DNA of 25,873 bases from an uncultured Muribaculaceae bacterium (GCA_910579605.1 CAJTUG010000001.1:102158-128030), one strand, 5' to 3'. Positions 1 through 9,152 are shown, numbered from the stretch's first letter. Notes: generated by a model not told the origin, from the sequence alone. Numbers and translations: made by a program.

Positions 1-395
1 AGATATGCCGCAAGAAAACGACCCGAGTGATGCTTGGTGTAGATCACCTCGCCGTCTACAGGGAACCAATTGGCATGGACGTTGAGGACGGTCATGAATA
101 TCGACAGCTGTATACAACGGCAATGCAGGTACTCGTTTTCCATCGTCTCTTCCAAAGCTACGACTGTGCCGTCGGCCGAAGCCACAACAACATTATCTCT
201 GTTGCCTTTGAAAATCCTTTTGGGCGAGCGGAAAAAGTTCGCTACCAAAAGATAGAATACAGCAGATAAAGACGTGAAAACTATGGCCCAAGCCAAAGGT
301 TTGACCCATAGCCACAGCGGAATGTTGATTACCAGCAAGATGGCTGCCAAGATAATCAAAATGTTTGTCCCTTCGTGATGTATCTTTACTCTCAT
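1..395 (-). CDS. psd: Phosphatidylserine decarboxylase proenzyme, 5' part only
   Basis: Converts phosphatidylserine to phosphatidylethanolamine at the inner membrane. Only the first 131 codons are in the window; the gene runs off the left edge. Translation from ATG at 395 gives MRVKIHHEGTNIL, then a hydrophobic stretch at about residues 13-52 (likely two membrane helices), FFRSPKR, then a conserved-looking core with ASADGTVVALEE, IQLSIFMTVLNVHANWFPVDG and KHHSGRFLAAYL. This matches the short (about 220-230 residue) Bacteroidetes/archaeal-like Psd type as I know it. The pyruvoyl-forming Gly-Ser cleavage site would lie beyond the edge and cannot be checked. A TATCTTTG box lies 29 bases upstream of the start, so the gene probably has its own promoter. 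Family call confident; activity not verifiable from a partial gene. Confidence 0.88.
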   Translation of the reverse strand, partial: MRVKIHHEGTNILIILAAILLVINIPLWLWVKPLAWAIVFTSLSAVFYLLVANFFRSPKRIFKGNRDNVVVASADGTVVALEETMENEYLHCRCIQLSIFMTVLNVHANWFPVDGEVIYTKHHSGRFLAAY

Positions 396-423
396 TGCGC
401 TTAACTATATGTAGTAGCAAATG

Positions 424-450
424 CAAAGATAGTAATTTTATTTCAATCAA
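424..450 (-). promoter_or_regulatory. Bacteroidetes-type promoter of psd
   Basis: On the minus strand a TATCTTTG box (424-431) fits the Bacteroidetes -7 consensus TAnnTTTG, with a TTG (448-450) 16 bases upstream as a partial -33 element. It lies just upstream of the psd start at 395 and downstream of the kor terminator. Spacing is slightly short, so the -33 assignment is uncertain. Confidence 0.6.
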
Positions 451-506
451 GCCAATATCAGGGCTATTTTTTAAAAAATTTAAGCAAACATTGGCCATAT
501 CCTCTA

Positions 507-543
507 AAACAAAAAATGGTACACGCATCAAATAGCGTGTACC
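507..543 (-). terminator. Rho-independent terminator after korB
   Basis: Perfect 9-bp inverted repeat GGTACACGC / GCGTGTACC (518-526 and 535-543) with an 8-base loop. On the minus strand the hairpin is followed by TTTTTT and a further T-rich run. It lies about 30 bases beyond the korB stop codon and insulates psd. Confidence 0.85.
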
Positions 544-575
544 GTCTGCATGAGTTATTGAAAATCGCTTTGGCG

Positions 576-1595
576 TTATTTCACTTCCCAGGTTTCTCCG
601 GCAAGAATCATGTCGCGTAGGCTGTCAAAGCCTTTTTTTGCCTTGACTTGGCGAACTTGTTCGTCAACACCGTCGTTGTAGGTAGGCGTTTCCACATCGC
701 GGATCACGCCGAGTGCCAACGGCAGCTCGCCCAAGCCATCCATCATAGCCAATTGCTGGTGGAGGAAATTAGACGGGGTATGGGCATCATGGACCAATAC
801 ATCGTCTAATGTGTAGCCGTCTTCTCCAATGGTTATGGCTTTGAGAAGGAATCCGTCGCGTACCAAACCGCGGTTTTTGTCTTTGCCGAAAACCATCTTT
901 TCGCCGTGACGCAGCAGGATGGTATGGTCGGCACGTATCTCACGGTCGGTTATGGGATTGTGGATTCCGTTGTTGAAAATCACGCAATTTTGTAATATTT
1001 CCACTACCGAAGTGCCTTTATGCTTTGCTGCGGCCGCCAATACCTCTTGGCTTGTTGCGAGTTCCACGTCGATGCTGCGGGCAAAGAAATTGCCTCTTGC
1101 GCCAAAAACCAGCTCAGCCGGGATAAACGGGTCTTCCACAGTGCCGTATGGGCTTGATTTGGACACGAAGCCTCGGTCGCTCGTGGGGGAATATTGCCCT
1201 TTGGTGAGACCGTAGATTTTGTTGTTGAAAAGAATTATGTTAATGTCTACGTTTCTTCTCACCGCATGGATGAAATGGTTTCCGCCGATTGCAAGTCCGT
1301 CACCGTCTCCCGAAATCTGCCAAACGGTCATCTTGGGGTTTGCAACCTTGTAGCCGGTAGCTACGGCTGCTGCACGTCCGTGAATAGTGTGGAATCCGAA
1401 AGTGTTCATGTAGTAGGGGAGGCGCGAGGAGCAGCCTATGCCCGAGATGACGGCTGTCATGTGTGGCGCAATCCCTAAAGTGGCCATGGCTTTGTGGAGA
1501 GTGTTGAGGATGGCATGGTCGCCGCAACCGGGACACCAGCGCACGGCCTGGTCGCTTTTAAAGTTCGCTGGGGTGTAAGTGCTGTTTTCTTCCAT
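576..1595 (-). CDS. korB: 2-oxoglutarate:ferredoxin oxidoreductase, beta subunit
   Basis: Thiamine-diphosphate subunit of the anaerobic 2-oxoacid:ferredoxin oxidoreductase that makes acyl-CoA (here probably succinyl-CoA from 2-oxoglutarate, or the reverse) with ferredoxin as electron carrier. Visible in the 339 residues: CPGCGD at 21-26 and GIGCSS with C55, giving three of the iron-sulfur ligands; the fourth is probably in EILQNC; GDGD at 96-99 followed by GGNH for Mg/ThDP binding; NNKIYGLTKGQYSPTS typical of the family. Starts 4 bases after the korA stop, so the two are cotranscribed and form one enzyme. No separate ferredoxin-like delta subunit gene is adjacent. Substrate (2-oxoglutarate versus another 2-oxoacid) is inferred from overall similarity to KorB. 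Confidence 0.93.
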   Translation of the reverse strand: MEENSTYTPANFKSDQAVRWCPGCGDHAILNTLHKAMATLGIAPHMTAVISGIGCSSRLPYYMNTFGFHTIHGRAAAVATGYKVANPKMTVWQISGDGDGLAIGGNHFIHAVRRNVDINIILFNNKIYGLTKGQYSPTSDRGFVSKSSPYGTVEDPFIPAELVFGARGNFFARSIDVELATSQEVLAAAAKHKGTSVVEILQNCVIFNNGIHNPITDREIRADHTILLRHGEKMVFGKDKNRGLVRDGFLLKAITIGEDGYTLDDVLVHDAHTPSNFLHQQLAMMDGLGELPLALGVIRDVETPTYNDGVDEQVRQVKAKKGFDSLRDMILAGETWEVK

Positions 1596-1598
1596 GGC

Positions 1599-3446
1599 TT
1601 ATTTGCTGATTAAATTTTTTACATGCTCCTTTATTTCCGAAACCGCAAAAGGTTGGCCTTGAATCTTGTTGATGCGCAAAATGTTGATACCCGGGAGTTT
1701 GGCTTGCAGATAATCGGCAAACATGCCGGTGTTTAGCTCGGCCACGATCACACGTTTGTATTTGCGGATAACATCAAGTGCGTTGGCAGGAAGGGGGTTT
1801 ATGTAGCGGAAATGGGCGAAAGCTACAGGAGTGCCTTCTCCGTTAAGCTCTTCGGCGGCGGTGCGCAAATGCCCGTATGTACCGCCCCAGCCTATCAAGA
1901 GGGTGTCGGCGTCGGCATTTCCCATCGTTTCGAGCAGGGGTATGTTGTTTGCTATTCTGGCAATCTTTTCTCGGCGCAGCAAAACCATTTTCTCATGGTT
2001 TGCAGGGTCGTTGGAAATTGCGCCGGTAGTGCAGTCCTTTTCAAGTCCTCCCAATCGGTGCGTTGCGCCTTCGGTGCCGCCTTCGGGCCAATAGCGGCCA
2101 AGGTTTTCGCGGCGGTCATAAGGATGCCAATCCCCGGCGGCAAGCTTGTCGGCAGGTACGTCGGGAGTCTTTATTTGCGGGAACTCGTCGGCCTCAGGAA
2201 CTCGCCAAGCCGAAGATCCGTTGCCAATGAAAGCATCGCTCAAGAGGATTACGGGAGTCATATGTTCTACTGCTATGCGGCAAGCCTCGAAAGCCATGGT
2301 AAAGCAATCTGTTGGCGAGGCAGGCGCTACAACTGCCAAGGGCGACTCGCCGTTGCGGCCATAGAGCGCTTGCATAAGGTCGGTTTGCTCGGTCTTTGTT
2401 GGCAATCCGGTAGAAGGGCCTCCGCGTTGAACGTCTATTATCACCAAAGGCAATTCGGCCATTACTGCTAAACCGATACCCTCGCTTTTCAGTGCAAGTC
2501 CGGGGCCTGAGGTTGAGGTGACTGCAAGATTGCCGGCAAAAGAAGCTCCGATAGCCGAGCATACACCGGCAATTTCATCTTCCATCTGGCAAGCTTTCAC
2601 TCCGAGGTCTTTGCGTTTTGCCAATTCGTGGAGTATGTCGGTGGCAGGGGTAATGGGATAAGAACCGAGGAAAAGCGGACGGCCACATTTTTCCGACGCC
2701 ATGATAAGGCCCCAGGCCGTCGCCGTGTTGCCGTTGATGTCGGTGTATATGCCTGGACGGGGGTCTTCTGTTTCAACCTTGTAGGTGCTCACAGAAGCGT
2801 GGATGTTGTGCCCGTAGTCGTATCCGGCTTGCAAGACTGCCGAGTTGGCTTCGAAAATGGCCGGTTTTTTTGCAAATTTCTTTTGGAGGTGGCGGCGTGC
2901 GGCTTCAAGAGGACGGTCAAAAAGCCAGCATATCAGGCCAAGGGCAAATATGTTGCGGCATTTCAGCACGCTTTTGTTGTCAAGGCCTTTGTCGGCCAAA
3001 GCCGCCTTGGTCATGGATGTGACGGGTACTTCTACAAGTTGACCGTTTATCGCCAATTCCTCAAAAGGTTTGTCTGTCTTGAACATAGCCTTTTTTAGGT
3101 CGGCTTCTTTAAAAGAATCGATATCTACAATTACAACTCCTCCGGGTTTGAGGAACTTTACGTGTTGCTTGAGAGCGGCGGGATTCATGGCCACGAGTAC
3201 GTCGCAACTGTCGCCCGGTGTATGGACGTCGGTCCCTACGCTTACTTGGAATCCGGAAACCCCACCGAGGGAACCCTGAGGCGCGCGGATTTCGGCCGGA
3301 TAATCAGGAAATGTCGATACCTGGTTTCCCAAGCCTGCCGAGACATTGGTAAAGATATTCCCGGCCAATTGCATACCGTCGCCGGAATCGCCAGAAAATC
3401 TTACCACTACTTTGTCAAGGACTTTTACATTGGTTTTCTCCAACAT
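1599..3446 (-). CDS. korA: 2-oxoglutarate:ferredoxin oxidoreductase, fused gamma-alpha subunit
   Basis: Partner of KorB. The reading frame is open from 3497, but I place the start at ATG 3446 (MLEKTNVKVLDKVVVRFSG) because residues before it look non-coding; this gives 615 residues. The N-terminal ~190 residues are the gamma domain (RFSGDSGDGMQLAGN, DYPAEIRAPQGSLGGVSGFQ). From about residue 235 comes the alpha domain with GNTATAWGLIMAS, GSYPITPATDIL, the QMEDEIA motif, TSTSGPGLALKSEG and QRGGPSTGLPTKTEQ, which bind CoA and ThDP in this family. Fusion of gamma before alpha in one chain is normal for Bacteroidetes and many other KOR enzymes. Located first in the korAB operon. Confidence 0.93.
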   Translation of the reverse strand: MLEKTNVKVLDKVVVRFSGDSGDGMQLAGNIFTNVSAGLGNQVSTFPDYPAEIRAPQGSLGGVSGFQVSVGTDVHTPGDSCDVLVAMNPAALKQHVKFLKPGGVVIVDIDSFKEADLKKAMFKTDKPFEELAINGQLVEVPVTSMTKAALADKGLDNKSVLKCRNIFALGLICWLFDRPLEAARRHLQKKFAKKPAIFEANSAVLQAGYDYGHNIHASVSTYKVETEDPRPGIYTDINGNTATAWGLIMASEKCGRPLFLGSYPITPATDILHELAKRKDLGVKACQMEDEIAGVCSAIGASFAGNLAVTSTSGPGLALKSEGIGLAVMAELPLVIIDVQRGGPSTGLPTKTEQTDLMQALYGRNGESPLAVVAPASPTDCFTMAFEACRIAVEHMTPVILLSDAFIGNGSSAWRVPEADEFPQIKTPDVPADKLAAGDWHPYDRRENLGRYWPEGGTEGATHRLGGLEKDCTTGAISNDPANHEKMVLLRREKIARIANNIPLLETMGNADADTLLIGWGGTYGHLRTAAEELNGEGTPVAFAHFRYINPLPANALDVIRKYKRVIVAELNTGMFADYLQAKLPGINILRINKIQGQPFAVSEIKEHVKNLISK

Positions 3447-3520
3447 GATTATAGTGTTTAAGGTCACAATTATGTATTGCTGCAAATGCATCCTCATAAA
3501 AGAGAACGCGAAAACTTTTG

Positions 3521-3549
3521 CAAATATAGTGATTATTTTATCACAACAA
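3521..3549 (-). promoter_or_regulatory. Promoter of korAB
   Basis: Minus-strand TATATTTG (3521-3528) matches TAnnTTTG exactly, with TTG (3547-3549) 18 bases upstream as the -33 part. It implies a 5' leader of roughly 65-70 bases before ATG 3446, which also argues against the longer reading frame starting at 3497. Confidence 0.65.
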
Positions 3550-3567
3550 CTCTATGATTAAGAAAAA

Positions 3568-3584
3568 CATGTTTTGTTAACATG
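3568..3584. promoter_or_regulatory. Short dyad between korA and topA
   Basis: CATGTT-TTGTT-AACATG, a perfect 6-bp inverted repeat flanked on both sides by A runs (plus strand). It lies in the divergent region, about 20 bases upstream of the kor -33 element. It has no T tail on the plus strand and no gene ends here, so it is not a terminator. It may be an operator, or chance in AT-rich DNA. Confidence 0.3.
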
Positions 3585-3654
3585 AAAAATGCACCTTTTT
3601 GGCTTAATAATTGTTTTTTTAGTTATTAGTTACTCCTTAATAAAATGTTTTGTG

Positions 3655-3662
3655 TAATTTTG
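3655..3662 (+). promoter_or_regulatory. -7 box of topA promoter
   Basis: TAATTTTG fits TAnnTTTG and lies 35 bases before the topA start. No clear TTTG is seen at the -33 distance, so this would be a -7 only or weak -33 promoter. Confidence 0.5.
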
Positions 3663-3697
3663 CCGAATAAAATTGCAAAACAATCATAAACTAACAT

Positions 3698-6040
3698 ATG
3701 AGCACGCCGAAAAATCTTGTTATCGTCGAATCACCGGCCAAAGCCAAGACTATCGAGAAATTCCTCGGACCGGACTACCATGTCATGTCCAGCTACGGCC
3801 ATATCCGTGATTTGAAGAAAAAAAGTTTCAGCATAGACGTAGACCACGGCTTCGCACCCGTATATGAAATACCCGAAGACAAATCGCAGTTGGTTTCAGA
3901 ACTCCGCAAGGCTGCTGCCAAAGCCGAAATTGTGTGGCTCGCTTCCGATGAAGACCGAGAGGGAGAAGCCATAGCATGGCATCTTTATGAAGTTTTGGGC
4001 TTGAAGCCGGAAACCACTCGACGCATCGTTTTCCACGAAATAACGAAAAAAGCCATACTCAATGCCATAGCCAATCCGCGAGAGATAGATATCGCCCGTG
4101 TTGACGCCCAGCAAGCTCGGCGAGTGCTTGATAGAATAGTGGGCTTTGAGCTTTCCCCCGTGTTGTGGAAGAGGCTCAAACCGGCACTCTCGGCCGGCAG
4201 AGTACAATCGGTGGCCGTAAGATTGATTGTAGAGCGAGAAAACGAGATTAAAAATTTCGTTAGCGAGCCTTATTTCAGGGCGACAGCCTTGTTTGCTCCT
4301 TCAGGGCATGGCGAAGCACATGTAAAAGCCGAGTTGCATCGCAGGCTGCATTCCCGTGCCGAGGCCGAAAATTTGCTGCAGGGATGCTCAAAGGCAAATT
4401 TTTCTGTGGGCGAAATATCCGTTAAACCTCTCAAAAAATCACCGGCGGCACCATTCACGACCTCTACATTGCAGCAAGAAGCCGCACGCAAACTCGGTTT
4501 CTCTGTCGCTCAGACCATGATGATAGCCCAGAGACTATATGAAAACGGACATATCACGTATATGCGTACAGACTCTCTGAACCTTTCCGACGATGCTGTG
4601 GCCGCTATTTCCGCAGAAATCACAAACAATATCGGGCCGGAATACCTTCATGTGCGCAAATACCATACCTCGGCAAAAGGAGCGCAAGAGGCTCACGAGG
4701 CGATACGTCCTACTTATGTAGACCAGGTAGACCTCCCTGATGCCACTCCACAGGAAAAAAAATTGTATACGCTCATACGCCGGCGCGCCATAGCATCGCA
4801 GATGGCCGACGCTGAGTTGGAAAAAACAAACGTCGAAATAATAAATTCTGCCAATTCCGAACTCTTTTCAGCGACAGGGGAAGTGGTGAAATTTGACGGA
4901 TTCCTCCGTGTATACGCCGAAAGCACAGACGACGAACCCTCAGAAACGACCGACTCATTGCTGCCGCGAATGGAAAGCGGACAGCAGCTCTCGCTCATTG
5001 AAATGAATGCCACAGAACGCTTCACGCAGCAGCCTCCGCGATACACCGAAGCCTCGTTGGTGAAAAAAATGGAAGAGCTTGGTATAGGACGTCCAAGTAC
5101 ATATGCCACAACCATTTCTACTATGCAGCAGAGAGAATATGTAGTTAAAGGCGAGCGCGAGGGAACTCCGCGAGATTATACTGTCCTCAATCTTGCCGAC
5201 GGTAAAATTACCTCACGCACTTGCACGGAAACCACCGGCTCCGACAAAGGCAAACTTGTACCAACAGATATTGGCACCATCGTAAACGATTTTCTAACAG
5301 AATATTTCCCCGACATCCTCGATTATAATTTCACGGCAAGGGTAGAGGAGCGTTTCGACGACATTGCTAAAGGTAACCTTGTGTGGAATAAGGAAATATC
5401 AGATTTCTATACTCTTTTCCATCCTGCCGTTGACAGTGCTTTGGCTATAAAATCAGGCCCTAAATTCGGCGAACGGTTACTCGGCAATGAGCCTGCTACC
5501 GGGTTGCCAGTGAGTGTGAAAATAGGTCGGTTTGGTCCTGTGGTGCAGATTGGCGACACTGAATCTGACCAAAAACCGCGTTTCGCCTCCCTCTTGCAAG
5601 GGCAGTCCTTGTCAACCATAACTCTCGAAGAGGCTTTGAAACTGTTTGAGTTCCCTCGTGTGTTGGGAAAATTTGAAGACAAGGAGATCTCTGTGGCTAT
5701 AGGACGATTCGGCCCATATGTGCGCTTGGGAAACACATTCGTGTCTATACCGAAAGAAATAGAGCCCGCAGAAGTCACTTTAGAGCAAGCTGTGGAATTG
5801 ATAAACGAAAAAAGACAGAAAGAAGCTCAAAAAACAGTCAAGACATTTGCCCAAGATCCGGATGTCCAAATTCTCAACGGACGCTATGGCGTATATATCG
5901 CTCGCGGAAAGAAAAACTACAAGATTCCTAAATCTGTAGAAAACCCGGAGGAACTCACATACGAGCAGGTGATTGAAATAATTAAAGAGGCCGACGCACA
6001 ACCGGCCAAACCAAAGCGCGGAAGCCGCAAAAAACAATAA
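3698..6040 (+). CDS. topA: DNA topoisomerase I (type IA)
   Basis: Relaxes negative supercoils by cutting one DNA strand. The 780 residues show the Toprim domain at the N-terminus (VIVESPAKAKT with the acidic residue E11, SSYGHIRDL, and the metal-binding DEDREGE at 84-90), then the type IA core with SAGRVQSVA and the catalytic tyrosine Y288 in ITYMRTDS, and EEAHEAIRPT-like and GIGRPSTYA motifs. No C4 zinc-ribbon cysteines follow; from about residue 585 to 770 there are instead topoisomerase C-terminal repeats (GRFGPVVQIG, GRFGPYVRLG, GRYGVYIARG), then a basic tail KPKRGSRKKQ. This layout is normal for Bacteroidetes. First gene of a likely topA-rluA-tkt transcription unit. Confidence 0.97.
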   Translation: MSTPKNLVIVESPAKAKTIEKFLGPDYHVMSSYGHIRDLKKKSFSIDVDHGFAPVYEIPEDKSQLVSELRKAAAKAEIVWLASDEDREGEAIAWHLYEVLGLKPETTRRIVFHEITKKAILNAIANPREIDIARVDAQQARRVLDRIVGFELSPVLWKRLKPALSAGRVQSVAVRLIVERENEIKNFVSEPYFRATALFAPSGHGEAHVKAELHRRLHSRAEAENLLQGCSKANFSVGEISVKPLKKSPAAPFTTSTLQQEAARKLGFSVAQTMMIAQRLYENGHITYMRTDSLNLSDDAVAAISAEITNNIGPEYLHVRKYHTSAKGAQEAHEAIRPTYVDQVDLPDATPQEKKLYTLIRRRAIASQMADAELEKTNVEIINSANSELFSATGEVVKFDGFLRVYAESTDDEPSETTDSLLPRMESGQQLSLIEMNATERFTQQPPRYTEASLVKKMEELGIGRPSTYATTISTMQQREYVVKGEREGTPRDYTVLNLADGKITSRTCTETTGSDKGKLVPTDIGTIVNDFLTEYFPDILDYNFTARVEERFDDIAKGNLVWNKEISDFYTLFHPAVDSALAIKSGPKFGERLLGNEPATGLPVSVKIGRFGPVVQIGDTESDQKPRFASLLQGQSLSTITLEEALKLFEFPRVLGKFEDKEISVAIGRFGPYVRLGNTFVSIPKEIEPAEVTLEQAVELINEKRQKEAQKTVKTFAQDPDVQILNGRYGVYIARGKKNYKIPKSVENPEELTYEQVIEIIKEADAQPAKPKRGSRKKQ

Positions 6041-6050
6041 ATATCCCTAT

Positions 6051-6995
6051 ATGACTAAAAAAACAATGGCGGCTAAACCCGGTACTCAACCGGGAATATT
6101 CCGCCCCGACAATATATTGACCTTTACTGTCCCACAGTCGGCAGCAAACGACGGTGAACCCTGGAAATTGCTCGAATTTCTTTTCGAGATTATGCCAGAC
6201 CGTAAAAAGACCACGGTAAAAGATTACCTTAAGCACCGTCAAGTAGAAGTGCGCGGTAATGTGACAACTCGCTTCGACGAGTCGCTCAATCCAGGAGATA
6301 CCGTAAGGGTCAACACAACACGCGAGTTTCAGACTTTTTCTCACCCACGGATTAAAATCGTCTACGAAGACGATTATATCATCGTGATAAACAAGGGCTA
6401 CGGATTGCTATCTATGGGAACCGACAAGGTGAAAGATGGCACGGCATATTCCATCTTAAGAGAATATCTAAAACGTAAAGACCCTCGTAACAAAATTTTT
6501 ATTGTTCACCGCTTAGACCGCGACACCTCCGGTTTGATGATGTTTGCAAAAAGCCAACAGGCTAAAGACACTTTGCAGCACAACTGGAATAATATGGTGC
6601 TTGAACGTAAATACGTAGCCGTAACCGAAGGGAGCCTCGACCCGGATACGGGAGAAATCAGAAGCTATCTTGCAGAAAATGCTGCTCACGAAGTGTATTC
6701 CACTCAAAATCCCGAAGAAGGCCAGTTGGCTGTGACGAGATACAAAACTTTGCGCTCTCGCGGACGTTATTCTATGGTAGAATTAAGCCTGGCAACAGGA
6801 CGGAAGAATCAAATCCGAGTGCATATGAAAGAAGCCGGACATCCTATTGTGGGCGACAGAAGGTATGGAGCCGAAACATCTCCGATACATCGCCTCTGTC
6901 TCCATGCACAGACTCTGCGTTTCGTTCATCCTGTCACAAAAAAAGACATGAATTTCTCGTCGCCGCTGCCATCGGGCTTCTCTAAACTTGTTTAA
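6051..6995 (+). CDS. RluA-family RNA pseudouridine synthase
   Basis: Converts uridines to pseudouridine in rRNA or tRNA. The 314 residues hold an S4-like RNA-binding domain at about 38-85 (TTVKDYLKHRQVEVRGNVT, PGDTVRVN) followed by the catalytic domain with HRLDRDTSG at 153-161, where D156 is the expected nucleophile, then a lysine/arginine-rich GRKNQIRVHM motif and GHPIVGDRRYG. All hallmark motifs are present. It starts 10 bases after the topA stop, so it is probably cotranscribed with topA. Which uridines it modifies (RluC-, RluD- or TruC-like) cannot be told from sequence alone, so no symbol is given. Confidence 0.93.
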   Translation: MTKKTMAAKPGTQPGIFRPDNILTFTVPQSAANDGEPWKLLEFLFEIMPDRKKTTVKDYLKHRQVEVRGNVTTRFDESLNPGDTVRVNTTREFQTFSHPRIKIVYEDDYIIVINKGYGLLSMGTDKVKDGTAYSILREYLKRKDPRNKIFIVHRLDRDTSGLMMFAKSQQAKDTLQHNWNNMVLERKYVAVTEGSLDPDTGEIRSYLAENAAHEVYSTQNPEEGQLAVTRYKTLRSRGRYSMVELSLATGRKNQIRVHMKEAGHPIVGDRRYGAETSPIHRLCLHAQTLRFVHPVTKKDMNFSSPLPSGFSKLV

Positions 6996-7019
6996 AATCT
7001 CACCTGAAAAATATTATTT

Positions 7020-9053
7020 ATGGACACAACTGCAATGAACCGCGCTGCCGACAATATCCGTGTTTTGGCGGCCGCTATGGTAGAAAAAGCCAATTCCGGA
7101 CACCCGGGAGGCGCAATGGGCGGAGCCGATTTCGTTAACGTCCTATACTCCTCATTCCTGGTGGCAGACCCGGATGACCCTACTTGGTTCTTACGCGACC
7201 GCTTTTTCCTTGACCCCGGTCACATGTCGCCCATGCTTTATGCCGTTTTGGCAATAACCGGACATTACTCAATGGACGAATTGAAGCAATTCCGCCAATG
7301 GGGTTCTCCTACTCACGGTCACCCTGAAGTATGTCCCCAAAGAGGTGTCGAAAACACCTCCGGCCCGCTTGGACAAGGACATACAATGGCCGTTGGTTGC
7401 GCCATTGCCGAACGATTCCTTGTTGCTCGTTTTGGTCAAGCTTTGTCTCATAAGACTTATGCTTTCATTTCCGACGGCGGTATTCAGGAAGAAATTTCCC
7501 AAGGCGCAGGTCGCATTGCCGGTTTCCTCGGATTGTCTAACCTCATAATGTTCTACGACTGCAACGGCATACAGCTTTCTACCGGCGTAGAAGATGTAGA
7601 CACCGAAGACTATGCCGCAAAATACCGTGCATGGCATTGGAACGTTTTGGAAATCGACGGTAATGATCCAAAAGAAATTGCAGACGCCATAAGCCGTGCA
7701 AATGAGGAAACTCAGAAACCGACTCTGATTATCGGACGTACAGTCATGGGTAAAGGTGCCGTTACTGCCGACGGGAAAAGTTTTGAAGGACAATGCTCCA
7801 CTCACGGACAACCGTTGGGTAAATCGGGAGCCGATTTCGCTGCAACAGTTCGCAACCTTGGAGGTGATCCCCAAAATCCTTTCGTGGTTTTCCCGGAAAC
7901 TGAAAAAGTATATAGCGAAGGACGTGCCCGAATCATCAAAAGAGTACAAGAACGCCGTGCTGCTTTCAACGCTTGGAAAGAAGCCAATATGGGCGATGCC
8001 ATTTTGCTCAAATCATATATTGAAGGGGTTGTGCCTCAGATAGATTATCAGGCAATCCAACTAAAACCGAATTCTGCAACACGTACGGCTTCTGCTTCGG
8101 TGTTGGGCGTATTGGCAGAAAAAGTCGGAAATATGATTGTCTCTTCGGCCGACCTCTCAAACAGCGACAAAACCGACGGCTTCCTCAAGAAAACACATGC
8201 GTTCGTGCGTGGAGATTTCTCCGGAGCTTTCCTGCAGGCTGGCGTGGCAGAGCTTACCATGGCTTGTATCATGAACGGCATAGCCTTGCATGGCGCTTGC
8301 ATTGCCGCTTGCGGTACTTTCTTCGTATTCTCAGATTATCAGAAACCGGCAATCAGAATGTCTGCACTCATGGAATTGCCCGTCAAGTACATATGGTCGC
8401 ACGACGCTTTCCGCGTGGGAGAAGACGGACCTACTCATCAGCCAATCGAGCAGGAAGCACAGTTGCGTCTGCTTGAAATGATGGATAATTTCAAAGGCGA
8501 GCAAGCTTTCTTGCTTCTCCGTCCTGCCGATTCTGCTGAGACTGCTGTGGCATACGACATGGCTATGAACAATAGCAACAGCCCTACCGGACTCGTGCTC
8601 TCTCGCCAAGATATAAAAGATCTTCCCGACTATAACGGTATGAGCCGTGCTGAGGTCGCTAAAGGCGCTTGGAAAGGAGGGTATGTGGCCTATGCCACAG
8701 GGCAGCCCGATGTAGTTCTTGTTGCCAACGGCTCGGAAGTGTCGCTCTTATGCGACGTTGCAGTCCTTTTGGAAGCCGACGGTATAAAAACATCGGTAGT
8801 TTCCATGCCTTCCGTGGGCCTGTTCAACCGCCAACCCGAAGATTATCGCCAATCTGTCCTCCCGGCAGGTGTTCCTCAGTTTGGTCTCACCGCCGGTTTG
8901 CCCGTTACGATGCAAATGATAAAAGGTTTCGATGGGCAGGTTTTCGGAATGGAACGCTTTGGCGCTTCCGCTCCATATAAAGTGCTCGATGAGAAATTCG
9001 GTTTTACACCTCAGAATATATACACACGCATACGCGCGTACATTGACAAATAA
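7020..9053 (+). CDS. tkt: Transketolase
   Basis: Transfers two-carbon ketol units in the non-oxidative pentose phosphate pathway, cytoplasmic, with thiamine diphosphate and Mg/Ca. The 677 residues show SGHPGGAMGGAD near the start (H28), LDPGHMSPMLY, GPLGQGH at 115-121, the cofactor region DGGIQEE at 152-158 with N182 further on, and in the second half SADLSNSDKT, VAELTMA and HDAFRVGEDGPTHQP. The DGGIQEE form replaces the more usual GDGCxxEG of proteobacterial enzymes; as far as I recall this is common in Bacteroidetes transketolases. It begins 24 bases after the pseudouridine synthase, with no TAnnTTTG box in the gap, suggesting cotranscription. No clear terminator is visible after the stop. 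Confidence 0.95.
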   Translation: MDTTAMNRAADNIRVLAAAMVEKANSGHPGGAMGGADFVNVLYSSFLVADPDDPTWFLRDRFFLDPGHMSPMLYAVLAITGHYSMDELKQFRQWGSPTHGHPEVCPQRGVENTSGPLGQGHTMAVGCAIAERFLVARFGQALSHKTYAFISDGGIQEEISQGAGRIAGFLGLSNLIMFYDCNGIQLSTGVEDVDTEDYAAKYRAWHWNVLEIDGNDPKEIADAISRANEETQKPTLIIGRTVMGKGAVTADGKSFEGQCSTHGQPLGKSGADFAATVRNLGGDPQNPFVVFPETEKVYSEGRARIIKRVQERRAAFNAWKEANMGDAILLKSYIEGVVPQIDYQAIQLKPNSATRTASASVLGVLAEKVGNMIVSSADLSNSDKTDGFLKKTHAFVRGDFSGAFLQAGVAELTMACIMNGIALHGACIAACGTFFVFSDYQKPAIRMSALMELPVKYIWSHDAFRVGEDGPTHQPIEQEAQLRLLEMMDNFKGEQAFLLLRPADSAETAVAYDMAMNNSNSPTGLVLSRQDIKDLPDYNGMSRAEVAKGAWKGGYVAYATGQPDVVLVANGSEVSLLCDVAVLLEADGIKTSVVSMPSVGLFNRQPEDYRQSVLPAGVPQFGLTAGLPVTMQMIKGFDGQVFGMERFGASAPYKVLDEKFGFTPQNIYTRIRAYIDK

Positions 9054-9118
9054 GCAATATCTCCAAAATCATCACAAAGGCTAAAAAATGGACTTTTTTT
9101 CTATAAATTTTGCATTTT

Positions 9119-9152
9119 TTAGTTATTATATAAAAAAAATGTCGTAACTTAG
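9119..9152 (+). promoter_or_regulatory. Probable promoter of the OmpA-family gene
   Basis: TAACTTAG (9145-9152) differs from TAnnTTTG by one base; TTAG at 9119-9122 is a loose -33 candidate with 22 bases between. The intervening DNA is almost pure A/T, which may help a highly expressed gene. Predicted leader about 45 bases. Confidence 0.4.

Noticed and set aside
69..86. TTGGCAT-N5-TTGA, a sigma-54-like string on the plus strand
   Set aside because: It lies inside psd coding sequence on the opposite strand with mismatches in both elements, and no plus-strand gene follows.
193..531. Minus-strand open frame of 112 codons overlapping the start of psd
   Set aside because: It is in another frame than the recognisable Psd sequence and runs through the psd promoter.
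1812..2471. Plus-strand open frame of 219 codons opposite korA
   Set aside because: Opposite strand of a clearly conserved enzyme; low-complexity, cysteine-rich translation without domain features.
3447..3497. Longer start for korA
   Set aside because: The extra 17 residues look like translated leader, and ATG 3446 gives the usual family N-terminus.
7269..7949. Minus-strand open frame of 226 codons inside the transketolase gene
   Set aside because: Shadow of a well-conserved transketolase; no recognisable domains and no promoter.
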